Assembly (NCBI RefSeq): GCF_000214135.1
Contig: NZ_AFIE01000036.1
Coordinates: forward strand, 1-36,808
Source: Acinetobacter sp. P8-3-8
GTDB lineage: Bacteria; Pseudomonadota; Gammaproteobacteria; Pseudomonadales; Moraxellaceae
Direction of reading: 5' to 3'
DNA: 36,808 nt
A program made the translations under genes and the position numbers. Shown piece after piece: positions 23,943 to 34,014 of the stretch. Position 1 is the first letter of the stretch, and each line of letters opens with the position of its first letter. The notes below the pieces were generated by a model, which was not told the origin of the DNA, did no database searches, and worked only from the letters and a program-made list of their open reading frames with translations.

Positions 23943-25109
23943 ATGAATGATTTATCTACAAAGGAATTTGTCATGGATACAAAAGAAATGGAATTAGAAA
24001 CTTTATGTCAGGAAATTCGTGAACGGGCATGTACAGGTGAGTTTGACCATCAGGCTTATGTGAGTCAGGACATTATCGATAAATTGAAACAGTTAGGTGT
24101 CTATCGTGCTTTGGTTCCAAAACGCTTTGGGGGTAATGAGTGGTCACCTAAACAGTTTTGTGAATTGATTGAACAATTGTCTAAGGCCGATGGCTCAGTT
24201 GGCTGGGTCGCAAGTTTTGGTATGAGTCCTGCCTATTTGGGCAGTTTGCCAGAAGCAACGCTTGAGCAGTTGTATAAAGATAGCCCTGATATTGTGTTTG
24301 CAGGCGGAATTTTTCCACCACAACCTGCGGAAATTACTGATGATGGTGTTGTGGTATGTGGTCGCTGGAAATTTTCTAGTGGCTGTATGGGGGCAGACAT
24401 TGTGGGGGTTGGAATCTCTCCACGTAAAGATAATGAAGCTCAAGGCTTACCTCGAATGGCGGTGATGCCTGCCAAAAAAGCCAAGATTGAAATGACTTGG
24501 GATACGGTTGGTTTAAAAGGTACAGGCAGTCATGATTTGGTGGTGGAAGATGTTTTAGTTGCTAAAGATTGGACTTTTGTTCGTGGTGAACCATCAAAGC
24601 TTCCTGAACCATTTTTCAAATATCCCTCATTGTCATTAGCGACACAGGTGCTAACTGTTGTTGGCATTGGTGTAGCAGCCGCAGCGTTAGAAGAGTTTCA
24701 AAAATTAGCGCCAGGTAAATCTTCAATTACTGGTGGTGCGGAAATTGCCAGCCGACCTGTAACCCAATATGAATTTGCCCAAGCTGAAGGTGAGTTTAAG
24801 GCAGCCCGTGTTTGGTTCTATGACACCATGCAAATTGTTTGGAATGAAGTTATAGCAGGTCGTACTCCGACACCAGAGCAGATCAGTGATATGCGTTTAT
24901 CATGTACTCATGTGGCCCGTGTGTGTGCACGAGTGACGCGCAAAATGCAAATGCTTGCAGGAATGACAGCGATCTATACCCATAACCCATTCAGTCGTTT
25001 TGTGAATGACACCAATGTGGTGACTCAGCATGCTTTCATGGGGGATGCTACTTTACAAAATGCAGGATTAGTCAGCTTTGGTATGAAGCCAACGCCTGGT
25101 TATTTATAA
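23943..25109 (+). CDS. iacA: IacA, flavin-dependent oxygenase with acyl-CoA-dehydrogenase fold
   Basis: A 388-residue protein of the acyl-CoA-dehydrogenase-like group D flavin monooxygenases, which includes the C2 oxygenase of p-hydroxyphenylacetate hydroxylase and HsaA. Visible family features are the N-terminal helical region, GSVGWVASFG, the DTVGLKGTGSHDLVVEDVLV segment (about residues 185-204) and a C-terminal helical bundle. In IAA catabolism IacA makes the first attack on the indole ring using reduced flavin, presumably supplied by IacG. A strong AAGGAG at 23930-23935 supports the start at 23943 over the later ATG at 23973. Confidence 0.9.
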   Translation: MNDLSTKEFVMDTKEMELETLCQEIRERACTGEFDHQAYVSQDIIDKLKQLGVYRALVPKRFGGNEWSPKQFCELIEQLSKADGSVGWVASFGMSPAYLGSLPEATLEQLYKDSPDIVFAGGIFPPQPAEITDDGVVVCGRWKFSSGCMGADIVGVGISPRKDNEAQGLPRMAVMPAKKAKIEMTWDTVGLKGTGSHDLVVEDVLVAKDWTFVRGEPSKLPEPFFKYPSLSLATQVLTVVGIGVAAAALEEFQKLAPGKSSITGGAEIASRPVTQYEFAQAEGEFKAARVWFYDTMQIVWNEVIAGRTPTPEQISDMRLSCTHVARVCARVTRKMQMLAGMTAIYTHNPFSRFVNDTNVVTQHAFMGDATLQNAGLVSFGMKPTPGYL

Positions 25110-25150
25110 GTTTATTTGTATTAACCACTATGGCAGCAAGGATGAATGAC

Positions 25151-25675
25151 ATGAATGAGCCAATGGATTTAACAGTGCTATTAAAACGCCTACAACAGCT
25201 CGAAGCCCAAAACGCGATTCGTAACTGTATTAACCGTTATATGGAAATTTGTGATGATTTGAATGCCAATACGGACCTGAATGAATTGATGGATTTATTT
25301 GATCAGGACAGCATTTGGGAAGGAATTGGTGAGAAATATTCACAGTCTTTTGGTCGCTATGCATCTTGGCAAGCCATTTTTGACATGTTCAAAAGCTATA
25401 CCCAACAACAGTCGCATTTTGTCATAAATGCGCATTTTGTCAGTTCAGAGCAAATTTATATCGAAGCGGATCAAGCCAGTGCAAGCTGGTTGATGTTGCA
25501 GACTTCAACTTTTAGAAATGATCACAGCCATTTAAATGCCGCCAAACTCACGGTGCAGTTTAAACAGCAACACGATGGAAGTTGGAAGATCAAACATTTT
25601 CAGACTGAAAATATTTTCAGTCGCCCTGTATCACACTGGGACAGCACAGCCGTATTGCCAGTGCCATCTCAGTAA
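25151..25675 (+). CDS. iacI: NTF2/SnoaL-like iac protein (iacI-like)
   Basis: A 174-residue protein with the SnoaL-like NTF2 fold: LEAQNAIRNCINRYMEICDD helix (residues about 16-35), MDLFDQDSIWEGIGEKY, and a strand region with SWLMLQTSTFRNDHSHL and WKIKHFQTENIFSRP. This fold also occurs in dioxygenase beta subunits and small isomerases. It sits between iacA and iacC, where Acinetobacter iac loci usually carry both iacB and iacI; only this one gene fits, and its fold and length suit iacI better. The start at 25151 has AAGGA eight bases upstream; ATGs at 25130 and 25142 are alternatives. The symbol is tentative. Confidence 0.7.
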   Translation: MNEPMDLTVLLKRLQQLEAQNAIRNCINRYMEICDDLNANTDLNELMDLFDQDSIWEGIGEKYSQSFGRYASWQAIFDMFKSYTQQQSHFVINAHFVSSEQIYIEADQASASWLMLQTSTFRNDHSHLNAAKLTVQFKQQHDGSWKIKHFQTENIFSRPVSHWDSTAVLPVPSQ

Positions 25676-25705
25676 CTAATGGATAGACCAAAAAGGATAG
25701 TGGAT

Positions 25706-26983
25706 ATGAACAGTATTATTCCAATGCACAACATTGAGATGGATTACAACGAATTGGTGCAAAGTGATCGTGTCCATACCTCATTGTATAAAGACGAAAA
25801 AATCTTTGAAGATGAGATGGAAAAGATTTATTACAGCACTTGGGTTTGGGTGGCGCATGCCAGCGAGATTCCAGATGGCGGTAGTTATAAGACCATTCAT
25901 ATTGGTAAGCAACCTGTGGTGGTGGTACGTGATCGTAAGAAAAAAGTCCATGTCTTACTCAATCGCTGTCGCCATCGTGCGGCAACGGTCTGTGAACATA
26001 AAAAAGGTAAAACCAACAGTTTTGTTTGTCCATACCATGGCTGGAGCTATGCATTAGATGGCTCATTACGTGGTGTGCCTTCACCTGAAAGCTATGGCGA
26101 ATGTTTGGATAAATCTGAGTTTCCACTGATTAGCCTACGCGTTGAAGAATACAACGGCATGATTTTCGCCACTTTTAAACAGGATATTGAACCTTTAGAC
26201 GATTTCTTGGGTGCTGCGAAAAAATGGATCGACTTGTTTATGAAACAAGGTGCAGGTTATCCGATCAAAGTCTTGGGCGAGCACCGTTTCCGTTTCCCAG
26301 GTAACTGGAAAATCCAGTTGGAAAATACTACGGATGCTTATCATTTCCCATTGGTGCACAAGTCATTTTTAAGTTCAGTTGATGAAAAAACCGAAGAGCT
26401 GTTTAACTTTGAAAATCAGCCGGGTTATGTCGAAGACCTAGGCAATGGTCACAGTGTGATGGTGATGATTCCTGAACTGGTTGATCTGGATGAAGAATTA
26501 ATGGAGCGTCCAATTCAGGAACGTTTTGAAGATCTTGCTCAAGCCTTACGTGATGAAGGACATGCAGAGCTAGAAGTGCGTCGTATGGTACGTGCGGTGG
26601 GTGGTTCTGGTTTCAACTTGAATTTGTTCCCGAACATTGCTTGTTCAATGGCCTTTTTCCGAGTGATGCAACCAATTTCAGTGAATGAAACTGAGATTCA
26701 CCATTCAGTGATTACCATGGATGGCGGTCCACAAATTGCCAACCAATATCGCTTACGTCTGCATGAACATTTCCAAGGTCCATTTGGTTTTGGTACACCA
26801 GATGATTCGGAAGCGTGGGAACGTGTACAACATGGTGCCAATGCAGGTAATGATTTATGGATCATGCTGAATCGTGGTTTACCAGGTGAAGTGAAAACTG
26901 AAGATGGTTTAAAGAGCGATGTCAGTGCTGAAACAGGTATGCGTGCTGCGTATCAGCAGTGGAAAAAGTTGATGACGGCTTAG
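25706..26983 (+). CDS. iacC: Rieske ring-hydroxylating dioxygenase alpha subunit IacC
   Basis: A 425-residue catalytic subunit. The Rieske [2Fe-2S] ligands are C88, H90, C108 and H111 (C-x-H-x17-C-x2-H), followed by the non-haem iron domain with bridging D210 and ligands H213 and H218 in ENTTDAYHFPLVH. In IAA catabolism the IacCD dioxygenase acts on an oxidised intermediate on the way to catechol. AAGGA at 25693-25697 favours the ATG at 25706 over one at 25679. It is followed after 10 bases by the beta subunit, and its electrons probably come from IacF. Confidence 0.93.
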   Translation: MNSIIPMHNIEMDYNELVQSDRVHTSLYKDEKIFEDEMEKIYYSTWVWVAHASEIPDGGSYKTIHIGKQPVVVVRDRKKKVHVLLNRCRHRAATVCEHKKGKTNSFVCPYHGWSYALDGSLRGVPSPESYGECLDKSEFPLISLRVEEYNGMIFATFKQDIEPLDDFLGAAKKWIDLFMKQGAGYPIKVLGEHRFRFPGNWKIQLENTTDAYHFPLVHKSFLSSVDEKTEELFNFENQPGYVEDLGNGHSVMVMIPELVDLDEELMERPIQERFEDLAQALRDEGHAELEVRRMVRAVGGSGFNLNLFPNIACSMAFFRVMQPISVNETEIHHSVITMDGGPQIANQYRLRLHEHFQGPFGFGTPDDSEAWERVQHGANAGNDLWIMLNRGLPGEVKTEDGLKSDVSAETGMRAAYQQWKKLMTA

Positions 26984-26993
26984 GGAGAATGCC

Positions 26994-27479
26994 ATGAAAA
27001 TTGATTTAAATTTACTCAATGAAGTGACTGCTTTTGTCTGGGCAGAAGCCGATATGCTGGATCATTCTGAGCATGATACTTGGCTGGATCTCTGGAATGA
27101 AAAAGGCGTATATATCATCCCGATTGACCCCAAACTGACCGATTATGAAAATAATCTGAACTATGCCTATGACGACCATCATATGCGTAAGTTACGGGTA
27201 CAGCGTCTGGAAAATGGTGAAGCCATTTCGACTGCACCGAAAGCCAATACCGTGCGTAGTGTTTCGCGTATCCGCATCGTCAAAGATCAAGATGGTGAAA
27301 TCATTTTGCGTTGTGCGCAGAACTTGCGTGAATTCCGTAAAGAAAATCTGAAACATTATACCGCTGACGTGACTTTCCATCTGGTTCGTGATGCAGAACA
27401 AGGGTTTAAGATCAATCGTAAAATTATCAATTTAGTTAATTCAACCGATACCTTGGCGGGTATCAGCTACATTCTCTAG
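26994..27479 (+). CDS. iacD: Ring-hydroxylating dioxygenase beta subunit IacD
   Basis: A 161-residue small subunit with the NTF2-like fold. Typical features are the N-terminal AEADMLDHSEHDTWLDLW helix, YDDHHMRKLRVQRL, and SRIRIVKDQDGEIILRCAQNLREFRKEN. Beta subunits support the alpha subunit in a mixed hexamer and do not bind iron. It lies between iacC and iacE with short spacings, and a GGGAGA ribosome site precedes it. Length and order are typical of the family. Confidence 0.9.
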   Translation: MKIDLNLLNEVTAFVWAEADMLDHSEHDTWLDLWNEKGVYIIPIDPKLTDYENNLNYAYDDHHMRKLRVQRLENGEAISTAPKANTVRSVSRIRIVKDQDGEIILRCAQNLREFRKENLKHYTADVTFHLVRDAEQGFKINRKIINLVNSTDTLAGISYIL

Positions 27480-27489
27480 GAGCGAAAAA

Positions 27490-28227
27490 ATGCAACAGGT
27501 TGTTTTAGTCACAGGTGCCGCTTCGGGTCTAGGAAATGTCATTGCTGAGTATTTTGCAGCGCAAGGGCATCAAGTGATCCTGTCTGCCAGTACCTTAGAG
27601 AAAGCAGAGCAAGCCAAAGCACGTAGTCCACATGCAGAGAATATGTCTGCCTTGAAACTGGATATCTCGGTTGAGGCTGATTTTCATGCCGCAGTACAGT
27701 GGATTCAGCAGAAATTTTCGAAGCTGGATGTGTTGATTAACAATGCCACCATGACCAAGGCAACCCCAGTTTTAGAGATTAGTGCAGCGGATTTTGACAT
27801 GATCACGCAGGTTAATCAGCGTGGCACATTTCAGTCTTGCCAGATCATTGGCAAATATATGGCAGATCAGGGCTATGGTCGCATCGTCAATATGGCTTCT
27901 TTGGCAGGGCAAAATGGTGGAACTGCAACGGGGGCGCATTATGCAGCGACCAAAGGTGCCATTGTAACCTTGACAAAAATCTTTGCTAAAGAGTTTGCTG
28001 CAAAAGGTGTGACTGTGAATGCAATTGCTCCTGGACCGATGGAATCACCAATTGTGCATAGTGTCGTGTCTGACGAAAAAATGGCGCAATTTATTCAGAA
28101 CATCCCTGTCAAAGCTTTAGGCAGTATGCAATTTATTGCTGAAACCTGTGAGTTATTGGCAAGTCCAAGTGCAGCATTTGTGACTGGGGCAACATGGGAC
28201 ATTAATGGTGGATTATTTATGCGTTAA
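27490..28227 (+). CDS. iacE: Short-chain dehydrogenase IacE
   Basis: A 245-residue classical SDR. The cofactor motif TGAASGLG is at residues 8-15, the structural NNAT at 84-87, and the catalytic serine S137, Y151 and K155 (HYAATKG) follow. In the IAA pathway IacE acts as an NAD(P)H-dependent reductase on an oxidised indole-acetate intermediate. It lies 10 bases after iacD and 34 bases before iacF in the same operon. The 14-residue serine to tyrosine spacing is slightly longer than usual. Confidence 0.9.
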   Translation: MQQVVLVTGAASGLGNVIAEYFAAQGHQVILSASTLEKAEQAKARSPHAENMSALKLDISVEADFHAAVQWIQQKFSKLDVLINNATMTKATPVLEISAADFDMITQVNQRGTFQSCQIIGKYMADQGYGRIVNMASLAGQNGGTATGAHYAATKGAIVTLTKIFAKEFAAKGVTVNAIAPGPMESPIVHSVVSDEKMAQFIQNIPVKALGSMQFIAETCELLASPSAAFVTGATWDINGGLFMR

Positions 28228-28261
28228 GCCTTGAGCGAGATGCGTAACAGGGAGTTAAATC

Positions 28262-29215
28262 ATGACGATACTTTATAATGTTGTGGTCAAAAACCGCCAT
28301 GTAGAGGGTGAAAATGTTGCAGTGATGGAATTTGAATCTGCAAATTCTACACAATTACCAAAAATTGAAGCGGGTGCGCATATCGATGTGCATTTACCCA
28401 ATGGCATGGTGCGACAGTACTCGCTTTGCCAAAATCCAAATGATGTCGGGATATTTCGTTTAGGAATATTACGTGATCCAGAATCACGTGGCGGATCGGT
28501 GTCTGCATTTGATGATTTAAAAGATGGTATGCAAATTCAGGTCAGTGAGCCGAAGAATTTATTTCCTTTATTAAAAGCTAAACATTCTGTGCTTATTGGT
28601 GGGGGAATTGGCATCACGCCACTCATCACCATGGCTTATAAGCTCGCACAAGAAGGAGCTTCTTTTGAGTTGCATTATTGCGGAGCTAGTCCAAAAAGTT
28701 GTGCCTTCGTTGATGAAATTAAAAATAGTGTATTGGCTCAATACACTACTTTCCATTTTAAATCGGAAGGGGCAAGTCATCGCGAGTTTTTCCAATCGGC
28801 GATTCAGGATATTGATCAGAATAGCCATATCTATACCTGTGGCCCAAATGGATTTATGGATTGGGTCATCAATTTAGCCCTCACACAAAACTTTCCTGAA
28901 CAGCAGATTCATAAGGAGTATTTTCAGGTAGAGCTTGAACCAGGTGGGGATGCCTTTGAAGTGGTGGCAGAACGCAGTGGCAAGATCATTATGGTGGATA
29001 CCGAAGAGACGATTCTACAAGCTTTAGCGCGTGAAGGTATTGAAATCGAAATGTCTTGTGAACAAGGGGTTTGCGGTACTTGTATGTGTGATGTGATTGA
29101 AGGTGAACCTGACCATCGTGATGTTTATTTTACCGATGAAGAAAAAGCCAGCAACGAGCAGATTTTGGTGTGCTGTTCACGATCTAAATCAGCACGATTA
29201 GTACTTGATATTTAA
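28262..29215 (+). CDS. iacF: Ferredoxin reductase IacF (PDR/VanB type)
   Basis: A 317-residue electron-transfer protein of the phthalate-dioxygenase-reductase type, combining flavin, NAD and plant-type [2Fe-2S] domains. The flavin motif RQYS is at residues 51-54 and the NAD motif GGGIGITP at 113-120. The iron-sulfur ligands are C266, C271, C274 and C304 (C-x4-C-x2-C-x29-C). It supplies electrons from NAD(P)H to the IacCD dioxygenase. It is in the iac operon, with a 72-base gap before iacG. Confidence 0.92.
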   Translation: MTILYNVVVKNRHVEGENVAVMEFESANSTQLPKIEAGAHIDVHLPNGMVRQYSLCQNPNDVGIFRLGILRDPESRGGSVSAFDDLKDGMQIQVSEPKNLFPLLKAKHSVLIGGGIGITPLITMAYKLAQEGASFELHYCGASPKSCAFVDEIKNSVLAQYTTFHFKSEGASHREFFQSAIQDIDQNSHIYTCGPNGFMDWVINLALTQNFPEQQIHKEYFQVELEPGGDAFEVVAERSGKIIMVDTEETILQALAREGIEIEMSCEQGVCGTCMCDVIEGEPDHRDVYFTDEEKASNEQILVCCSRSKSARLVLDI

Positions 29216-29263
29216 ATAATATTGTATTTGATACGTTAAAAGATTGATCCCATATTGGAATAG

Positions 29264-30247
<984 letters not shown>

Positions 30248-30256
30248 ATAGAACAG

Positions 30257-30283
30257 GCAACAAATTAAGGATTAGTTTGTTGC
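30257..30283 (+). terminator. Hairpin after iacG
   Basis: GCAACAAA (30257-30264) pairs with TTTGTTGC (30276-30283) just past the iacG stop. A second hairpin follows (AGCCGAT at 30301-30307 with ATCGGCT at 30326-30332). Neither has a good T tract, so they are possible rather than clear terminators at the end of the iac operon. Confidence 0.45.
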
Positions 30284-30366
30284 TGAATGAGGATTGTTGA
30301 AGCCGATATTAGCATTGTTAGAATAATCGGCTGTTCCTTAGATTTCATTGATTTAAGTTGGGAGAC

Positions 30367-31287
30367 ATGGATGTGACATATGCAACTAAAAATGAAATCA
30401 ATACATGGACACAGCATATCCAAGGGGTATGTGGAGAGTTTGAAACTCGATTTGATGGGCAGAGTTCTCTATTTATTGGTGAAGTAAAATCCTTTCTACT
30501 TGGGCAAACTGAAATTGCCTTTATCAAAAGTAATGCCAGCTTTATAGAACGAAAACCAGATATTTTGGATCGGGTTAAAGATCGATTTTGTTTTCTAATT
30601 TTGCAATATACCGGCAAGATGTTACTTAAATATCGCGATGAAACCTTATTTCTAAGTGAAGGTGATATTGTTTTATTAGATTCAGATGAGCATATAGCCA
30701 TGCATCCTCAGGGTTTATTTAGTCATATCTCAGTTCATCTTTCCCGAGATAAGTTGTTTAAACAAGGTATTACCACCGCACATTTTGGTAAATTAATTAG
30801 CCACAATATGAGTGCGCATTTATTGAAGAATATGTTGAAAACAATTTCCAGTGAAAACATTGAGTTCTGGTATGCAGAAGAAGATGGTAATGCTTTTGAA
30901 GATGCATTAATTGCTTTGATTAAACCGACCATTAATTATAAAAATATTCGGGCGAGTGACTCCTTAAAACTTAAGGCTGAACGCTATATCCTTGAAAATT
31001 TGTCACATGTTAATCTAAGCCCTAAAATCGTTGCCAATCATATTGGTGTATCTTTAAGGCATTTGTATCGATTATTTGTAGTTGAAGAACAATCAGTAAA
31101 TAAATATATTCAAATGAAACGCTTGGAAAAAATACAATTTGAATTAAAAGATTTAAAAAATAAAAGAATATCGATTACAGAAATTGCTTTAAGGTGGGGA
31201 TTTGGGGATAGTGCCCACTTTTCTAAAATTTTTAAAAAAGTCTATGGTATTTCACCACGTAAATATAGAGAAGCTAATAAGTTATAA
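30367..31287 (+). CDS. feaR: AraC-family regulator, FeaR-like
   Basis: A 306-residue regulator that resembles E. coli FeaR, the activator of tynA and feaB. The similarity includes an opening block (EINTWTQHIQGVCGEF), FLSEGDIVLLDSDEH in the sensor domain, and the C-terminal double HTH (IVANHIGVSLRHLYRLF; ITEIALRWGFGDSAHFSKIF). It lies directly upstream of tynA in the same direction. The start is uncertain: ATG at 30367 is used, TTG at 30358 and GTG at 30373 are alternatives, and GGGAG at 30360-30364 is best spaced for the GTG. It probably senses an aryl-ethylamine or its aldehyde. Confidence 0.82.
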   Translation: MDVTYATKNEINTWTQHIQGVCGEFETRFDGQSSLFIGEVKSFLLGQTEIAFIKSNASFIERKPDILDRVKDRFCFLILQYTGKMLLKYRDETLFLSEGDIVLLDSDEHIAMHPQGLFSHISVHLSRDKLFKQGITTAHFGKLISHNMSAHLLKNMLKTISSENIEFWYAEEDGNAFEDALIALIKPTINYKNIRASDSLKLKAERYILENLSHVNLSPKIVANHIGVSLRHLYRLFVVEEQSVNKYIQMKRLEKIQFELKDLKNKRISITEIALRWGFGDSAHFSKIFKKVYGISPRKYREANKL

Positions 31288-31642
31288 CTTATTGAATACT
31301 AGTCTGATCACAAGAATCAAAGCTTATTTTGGTCGAGAATCTCATCTCGATTTTATCGATTGCTGTACCGTTCATAATTTTCGAATGTTAATACCGCCAA
31401 ATGATTTTGTGACGTTGTCTATAACCGATTTGCATCTAAAAATGTCATTTTTCGACATCATTGAGGTCATCATTAGACAAGATGTAATGGCATGAAAAGT
31501 GATCAAATAACTTTGAAATGTAAAATTGTATTGAAGATATGCGGTTTTGTTTAAGGGATTTGTTTTTTAATATAATGGAAAAAGACATTGAATTTTTAAT
31601 TATATTGAAAGCAGAAGAATGATAAAAGACAGGATGTAAACT
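31288..31642. promoter_or_regulatory. feaR-tynA intergenic region with candidate operator and promoter
   Basis: No gene is supported. It holds an inverted repeat ATGTC-N7-GACAT (31442-31458) and, about 110 bases later, a perfect TATAAT (31571-31576) with only a poor -35. That combination fits an activator-dependent promoter, as expected for a FeaR-type activator. A short plus-strand frame that starts inside feaR and runs into this gap is a shadow. Confidence 0.45.
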
Positions 31643-33955
31643 ATGCGTCAGAATAAATTACTTCAAGCCATTCATAAGGTCATTGGATTTAAACTCACTA
31701 TCATGGGAGCTGTTTTATGTCTTAACCAACAGCTGCATGCGCATGGTCAGTCCGCAGAAATGGTTTCTCTTTACCAAAATATGAATGATTTTGGTGCGCA
31801 TGTAAAAAAAGATGATTTTACTGATAGTTATATCATCTCAAAAGGTTCATTAACGGTTCGAGCAAAACCAAACTCAAATACAGTTTTGGTCAATGGTCAA
31901 CCGCTTAAGGTAAGTGTCCCATTGCTTGAAAAAAATGGTCAAGCTGTGGTCAGTACTCATTTTATTAATGAAGTATTCCAGTCAGGATTAGATCAAACCT
32001 TTGTGGTTGAAAATACGCAACATCCGTTAAATAGCCTGAATGCTACTGAGCTTAAAGCAGCGTATGAGATTATTCAAAAATCCAAATATGCCTATCCAAA
32101 TATGCGTTTTGCAGAATTAAAATTAAAAGAACCAGATAAGGCTAAGGTTTGGGATTACTTTTTAAATCATAAAGCTTTTCAGGACGATCGTATTGCCAGT
32201 TTTATTTTGCTCAAAGGTAATCAAGCCATAGAAGGTGAGGTTGATTTAAATCGTAAACAAGTCACTGCTTGGAATGTACTCGAAAGCACGCATGGGATGA
32301 TCTTAGTTGATGATTTTGAAACAGTACAAAAGGCGATTGAGAATAGCCCAGAATATATCAAAGCTTTGAAAAAGCGTGGCATTGATGATGTTAAAAAAGT
32401 GATTGCCAATCCGTTGACTGTTGGTTATTTCGGAGGGAAAGATGGCTTAAATAAAGAATTAAATGTACTTAAAGTTGTCTCTTATCTTGATACCGGTGAT
32501 GGTAATTATTGGGCACATCCGATTGAAAACCTTGTGGCTGTGGTTGATTTAAATCAGAAGAAAGTGATTCGTATCGAAGAAGCTTCATTGATTCCTGTCC
32601 CGATGGCACCACGACCTTATGTGAGTAAAAATACTAAACAACCACCTAAACCTTTAAATATTGTAGAACCCGAAGGCAAAAACTTTTCGATTTCAGGGCA
32701 AACTGTACATTGGGGTAATTGGTGCTTCCATGTTGCGTTGGATTCACGGGTCGGATTACAACTTTCAACTGTGACTTACAAAGATAAAGGCGTGAAAAGG
32801 AAAGTCATGTATGAAGGTCATTTAGGCGGAATGGTTGTGCCGTATGGCGATCCTGAGTTGGGTTGGTATTTTAAATCCTATTTGGATTCAGGCGAGTATG
32901 GCATGGGAACTCTCACTTCATCGATTAATCCTGGGAAAGATGCACCTGATAATGCGGTGATTTTAGATGCTGTTATTGCGGATTATAAGGGGCAGCCACA
33001 GGTCATTCCGAATGCTATTGCGATTTTTGAGCGTTATGCAGGGCCAGAATATAAGCATAAGGAAATTTTTGGTGACCAAAATGCCAGTGAAGAACGCCGT
33101 GAATTGGTTGTACGTTGGATCAGTACGGTTGGAAATTATGACTATATGTTTGACTGGGTCTTTGCCCAGAATGGTGTCATCGCTATTAATGCAGGTGCAA
33201 CAGGGATTGAGGCAGTCAAAGGCGTAAAATCACGGACGATGCATGATAGTACAGCCAAAGAAGACACTAAATATGGCACTTTGATTGATCACAATATTGT
33301 TGGAACGACACATCAACATATTTACAACTATCGTTTGGATATGGATGTTGATGGTGGTGAGAATAGTTTTGTCCACATGGATCCTGTGATCAAACCAACG
33401 ACTGATGGTGGTGTTAGAACCAGTAGTATGCAAATTGATACAAGTATCATTGCAACTGAAAAAAATGCAGCTGAGAAATTTGACCCGTCAACGATCCGTT
33501 TAATCAGTAATTTAAATAAAGAAAATAAAATGGGTAACCCAGTGTCATATCAGTTGATTCCTTTTGCTGGCGGAACTCATCCAATTGCTAAAGGAGCTCA
33601 ATTTAGTCCAGATGAATGGTTATTCAAACGCTTAAGTTTTATGGATAAACAGATTTGGGTCACACAATATAATCAGGATGAACGTTATCCTGAAGGGAAA
33701 TACTCTAACCGTTCAACCCATGACACAGGTTTAGGCCAATTTATTAACAATGATCAGAATATTGAAAATAAAGATCTAGTGGTTTGGCTCACTACAGGAA
33801 CAACGCATGTGGCGCGTGCTGAAGAATGGCCAATTATGCCAACGGAATGGGTTAACACCTTGCTTAAGCCGTGGAACTTCTTTGATAGCACTCCGACACT
33901 GAATATTGATAGTGAGAAAGACAAAAAAGACAAGCAACAACAAGACCATCATTAA
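31643..33955 (+). CDS. tynA: Periplasmic copper amine oxidase (TynA-like)
   Basis: A 770-residue quinoenzyme that oxidises primary aryl-ethylamines to aldehydes with release of ammonia and hydrogen peroxide. It aligns over most of its length with E. coli TynA, including the N-terminal D1 domain. Key residues are all present: the precursor of topaquinone Y499 (N-Y-D-Y), catalytic base D415 (YLDSGEYG), and copper ligands H557, H559 (TTHQHIYN) and H722 (TTHVARAEEWP). A signal peptide (residues 1 to about 33) directs it to the periplasm. It is followed by a porin and an aldehyde dehydrogenase gene in the same direction. The lysine- and glutamine-rich C-terminal tail is longer than in E. coli. Confidence 0.95.
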   Translation: MRQNKLLQAIHKVIGFKLTIMGAVLCLNQQLHAHGQSAEMVSLYQNMNDFGAHVKKDDFTDSYIISKGSLTVRAKPNSNTVLVNGQPLKVSVPLLEKNGQAVVSTHFINEVFQSGLDQTFVVENTQHPLNSLNATELKAAYEIIQKSKYAYPNMRFAELKLKEPDKAKVWDYFLNHKAFQDDRIASFILLKGNQAIEGEVDLNRKQVTAWNVLESTHGMILVDDFETVQKAIENSPEYIKALKKRGIDDVKKVIANPLTVGYFGGKDGLNKELNVLKVVSYLDTGDGNYWAHPIENLVAVVDLNQKKVIRIEEASLIPVPMAPRPYVSKNTKQPPKPLNIVEPEGKNFSISGQTVHWGNWCFHVALDSRVGLQLSTVTYKDKGVKRKVMYEGHLGGMVVPYGDPELGWYFKSYLDSGEYGMGTLTSSINPGKDAPDNAVILDAVIADYKGQPQVIPNAIAIFERYAGPEYKHKEIFGDQNASEERRELVVRWISTVGNYDYMFDWVFAQNGVIAINAGATGIEAVKGVKSRTMHDSTAKEDTKYGTLIDHNIVGTTHQHIYNYRLDMDVDGGENSFVHMDPVIKPTTDGGVRTSSMQIDTSIIATEKNAAEKFDPSTIRLISNLNKENKMGNPVSYQLIPFAGGTHPIAKGAQFSPDEWLFKRLSFMDKQIWVTQYNQDERYPEGKYSNRSTHDTGLGQFINNDQNIENKDLVVWLTTGTTHVARAEEWPIMPTEWVNTLLKPWNFFDSTPTLNIDSEKDKKDKQQQDHH

Positions 33956-33968
33956 TACCACTTTCTTC

Positions 33969-34000
33969 AAGGGTTAACAGGAGTGTTAATCCTTATTTTT
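33969..34000 (+). terminator. Terminator/attenuator-like hairpin between tynA and the porin gene
   Basis: AAGGGTTAACA (33969-33979) and TGTTAATCCTT (33984-33994), with one G-U pair, form an 11-base stem over a GGAG loop, followed by ATTTTT. It starts 14 bases after the tynA stop and may lower porin and feaB expression relative to tynA. Confidence 0.65.
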
Positions 34001-34014
34001 AAAGGATTGATCCA

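Noticed and set aside
31202-31495. 97-codon plus-strand frame overlapping the end of feaR
   Set aside because: Most of its first third is an out-of-frame reading of the conserved AraC DNA-binding domain; the remainder lies in the regulatory gap and resembles no protein.
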